This document shows positions 63,478 to 64,000 of a DNA stretch of 64,000 nt, piece by piece. The first letter of the stretch is position 1; each line of letters opens with the position of its first letter. The notes below the pieces were generated by a model. That model saw only the letters and a program-made list of their open reading frames with translations. It ran no database searches and had not been told where the DNA came from. The stretch covers positions 44,819 through 108,818 of the forward strand of contig OENT01000484.1 in the NCBI GenBank assembly GCA_900239685.1, written 5' to 3'. Position numbers and translations under genes: made by a program. The DNA comes from Rotaria macrura (taxonomy: Eukaryota; Rotifera; Eurotatoria; Philodinida; Philodinidae).

Positions 63478-63815
63478 AGCATGATATCAAAGAGGATGAA
63501 TTTTTCTATTAAAATTGTAGTTGGCTTTCAATTGTTTGCATCTGTTAAAACCAGTCTTTTTCGCTCTATCTGAAACTGATCAAAATTTCTGAAATAAAAA
63601 ATACAGGTTATGGACTTGGTTGGAATAAATCAAAAAAACTTCAAAAATGCCACTTTTCGATCAATTCCAGACTAATTCTATAATCTTTAGTTTTAATTTC
63701 ATAAATGTTGATCCCAATTTCAGATAGAGCGAAAAAACCGATCTTAAACTGATGCAAATAATAGAAAGCCAGCTACACTTTTCACAGAGATAATTGTCCT
63801 CTTTGATATCACGCT
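63478..63815. mobile_element. Palindromic foldback element with GATATCAAAGAGGA ends
   Basis: The left arm begins AGCATGATATCAAAGAGGAT and the right arm ends TCCTCTTTGATATCACGCT. Inner matched blocks include TTTCTATTA, GTTTGCATC with GATGCAAA, and TTTCGCTCTATCTGAAA with TTTCAGATAGAGCGAAA. Arms of about 95 bases flank a central region of about 145 bases. It has no ORF. It is a non-autonomous element of unassigned type. Confidence 0.7.
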
Positions 63816-63916
63816 CTATGCATATTGATGCATCTCTACTTTTCTGTTCTGTTGCTTATAATCAAAAGATAATCTGCCTCAAGTATCCTGTGACACCCTA
63901 ATCCAAAATATGAGAC

Positions 63917-64000
63917 TGCCCATGTAAAAAAGAATCTGAAAAAATCTGATTATAATCGATTTTTTGGGGATTAGAAATCTATTTTAATGACACTGTTATA
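63917..64000. repeat. Partial copy of the CCCATGTAAAAAA repeat, cut by the window end
   Basis: The DNA from CCCATGTAAAAAAGAATCTG onward, with TCTGATTATAATCGATTTTT, matches the start of the element at 61506 and the AATCGATT-rich theme of the 56323 palindrome. The right end lies outside the window. Confidence 0.45.

Overview
This window looks like the nuclear genome of a small metazoan, most likely a bdelloid rotifer. The DNA is AT-rich. The genes are cut by many short introns of about 45-70 bases with GTAAG-like donors. The gene set is animal: a TRPM-type protein, an MRCK-type kinase, an MKLP1/KIF23-type kinesin and a CD225 protein. Next to these sit an arginine-type ADP-ribosyltransferase, a chitinase with a bacterial-style chitin-binding module, and a Thr/Ser-linker type II membrane protein built from tiny exons. 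That mix is familiar from bdelloids, but the assignment is inference. No rRNA, tRNA or CRISPR was recognised, and nothing points to a bacterial or viral origin.

Layout, left to right. A foldback element (8-376) is followed by a minus-strand TRPM-like gene (992-4535). It keeps the nucleotide-binding SLOG/MHR region but shows no channel domain, and it carries an extra in-frame exon of unknown fold. A long gene-poor stretch holds one palindromic element (6684-6986). At 12086-13712 (plus) lies a type II membrane protein whose stalk is assembled from seven phase-1 micro-exons. After an orphan exon (14807-15196) comes the intronless ADP-ribosyltransferase (17990-18964). A 1458-bp hAT-like element with a perfect 8-bp target duplication follows (19333-20790).

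The minus-strand MRCK-like kinase gene spans 24888-34462 (kinase, coiled coil, C1, PH, CNH, degenerate CRIB). One of its introns holds a TTAA-flanked piggyBac-like element. Then come a polytopic membrane protein (39378-40620, minus), a second hAT-like element (40909-41423), and a complete KIF23-like kinesin-6 gene (42169-48711, plus). For the kinesin I could follow 20 exons in frame from ATG to stop. The right third holds nested foldback elements, including a 52-bp element with an 8-bp duplication, a GH18 chitinase (53091-54799, minus), a transposon relic, and a CD225/dispanin gene (62543-63016, plus).

The genes do not form an obvious pathway. MRCK and KIF23 both serve actomyosin or cytokinesis functions, and the ADP-ribosyltransferase and TRPM SLOG domain both touch NAD/ADP-ribose chemistry, but proximity alone is weak evidence. 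The strongest structural signal is the number of short non-autonomous DNA elements, several with intact target-site duplications. The most unusual coding signals are the extra exon in the channel-less TRPM gene and the micro-exon array.
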